Shown here: positions 49,534 to 49,555 of the stretch, in pieces
Numbering within the stretch: the stretch's first letter is position 1
How the letters are laid out: each line of letters starts with the position of its first letter
The notes under the pieces: model-generated
The model's database searches: none
What the model saw: only the letters and a program-made list of their open reading frames with translations
Told to the model about the DNA's origin: nothing
NCBI RefSeq assembly: GCF_003846175.1
Contig: NZ_ML123049.1
Span: 556,855-606,409, forward strand
DNA from: Streptomyces sp. ADI95-17
Lineage (GTDB): Bacteria; Actinomycetota; Actinomycetes; Streptomycetales; Streptomycetaceae
DNA length: 49,555 bases
Direction of reading: 5' to 3'
Position numbers and translations under genes: made by a program

Positions 49534-49555
49534 TCTGCCCGCCGCCCGCCGCCCG

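Overview
The window looks like chromosome of a Streptomyces or close relative. GC content is very high with strong third-position bias, GTG and TTG starts are common, and there are large secreted subtilases, an RNase Sa orthologue with its barstar, bldA-type TTA codons confined to one regulatory gene, and an IdeR/DmdR-like iron box. I see no tRNA, rRNA, insertion sequence, prophage or CRISPR array.

Region 1 (0.2-9.4 kb): a DUF456 membrane protein; a TrmB/LuxR-type regulator divergent from a 1256-residue secreted S8 peptidase; a PP2C-like protein with long disordered Gly/Pro tracts; and a pyruvate:quinone oxidoreductase (PoxB type). Region 2 (9.4-24.1 kb): a GH38 alpha-mannosidase stands back to back with a six-gene 4-hydroxyproline catabolic set: D-amino-acid dehydrogenase FAD subunit, small [2Fe-2S] protein, NAD/FAD-BFD subunit, DHDPS-like deaminase, proline racemase/4-hydroxyproline epimerase and an ornithine-cyclodeaminase-like reductase. 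A GntR/FCD regulator follows, then an Xaa-Pro aminopeptidase and a secreted M9 collagenase transcribed divergently. Collagen is the main natural source of hydroxyproline, so the block reads as one collagen-to-hydroxyproline unit. A 9-bp dyad, ATGT-G-ACAT, occurs exactly at four places in this block and once elsewhere (48980), with near matches in front of further genes.

Region 3 (24.1-29.9 kb): secreted RNase Sa and its barstar separated by a strong hairpin; a HATPase anti-sigma-type protein with two TTA codons; a DUF2637 membrane protein; a FhuF-type ferric reductase behind an iron box; a second GntR/FCD regulator; and a TPR-like protein. Region 4 (29.9-38.9 kb): purine use. A PucR regulator is divergent from a three-subunit xanthine dehydrogenase operon, followed by three 40-bp tandem repeats, an AzgA-type purine permease and the XdhC maturation factor. 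Region 5 (39.0-42.8 kb): a second large S8 peptidase, paralogous to the first.

Region 6 (43.0-49.5 kb): a compact urease operon ureA-B-C-F-G-D without ureE, in which UreG carries His-rich tails at both ends; a convergent MFS transporter; and a DinB/DUF664 gene broken by a single in-frame TGA. The theme of the window is scavenging of carbon and nitrogen from extracellular protein, collagen, RNA, purines and urea.
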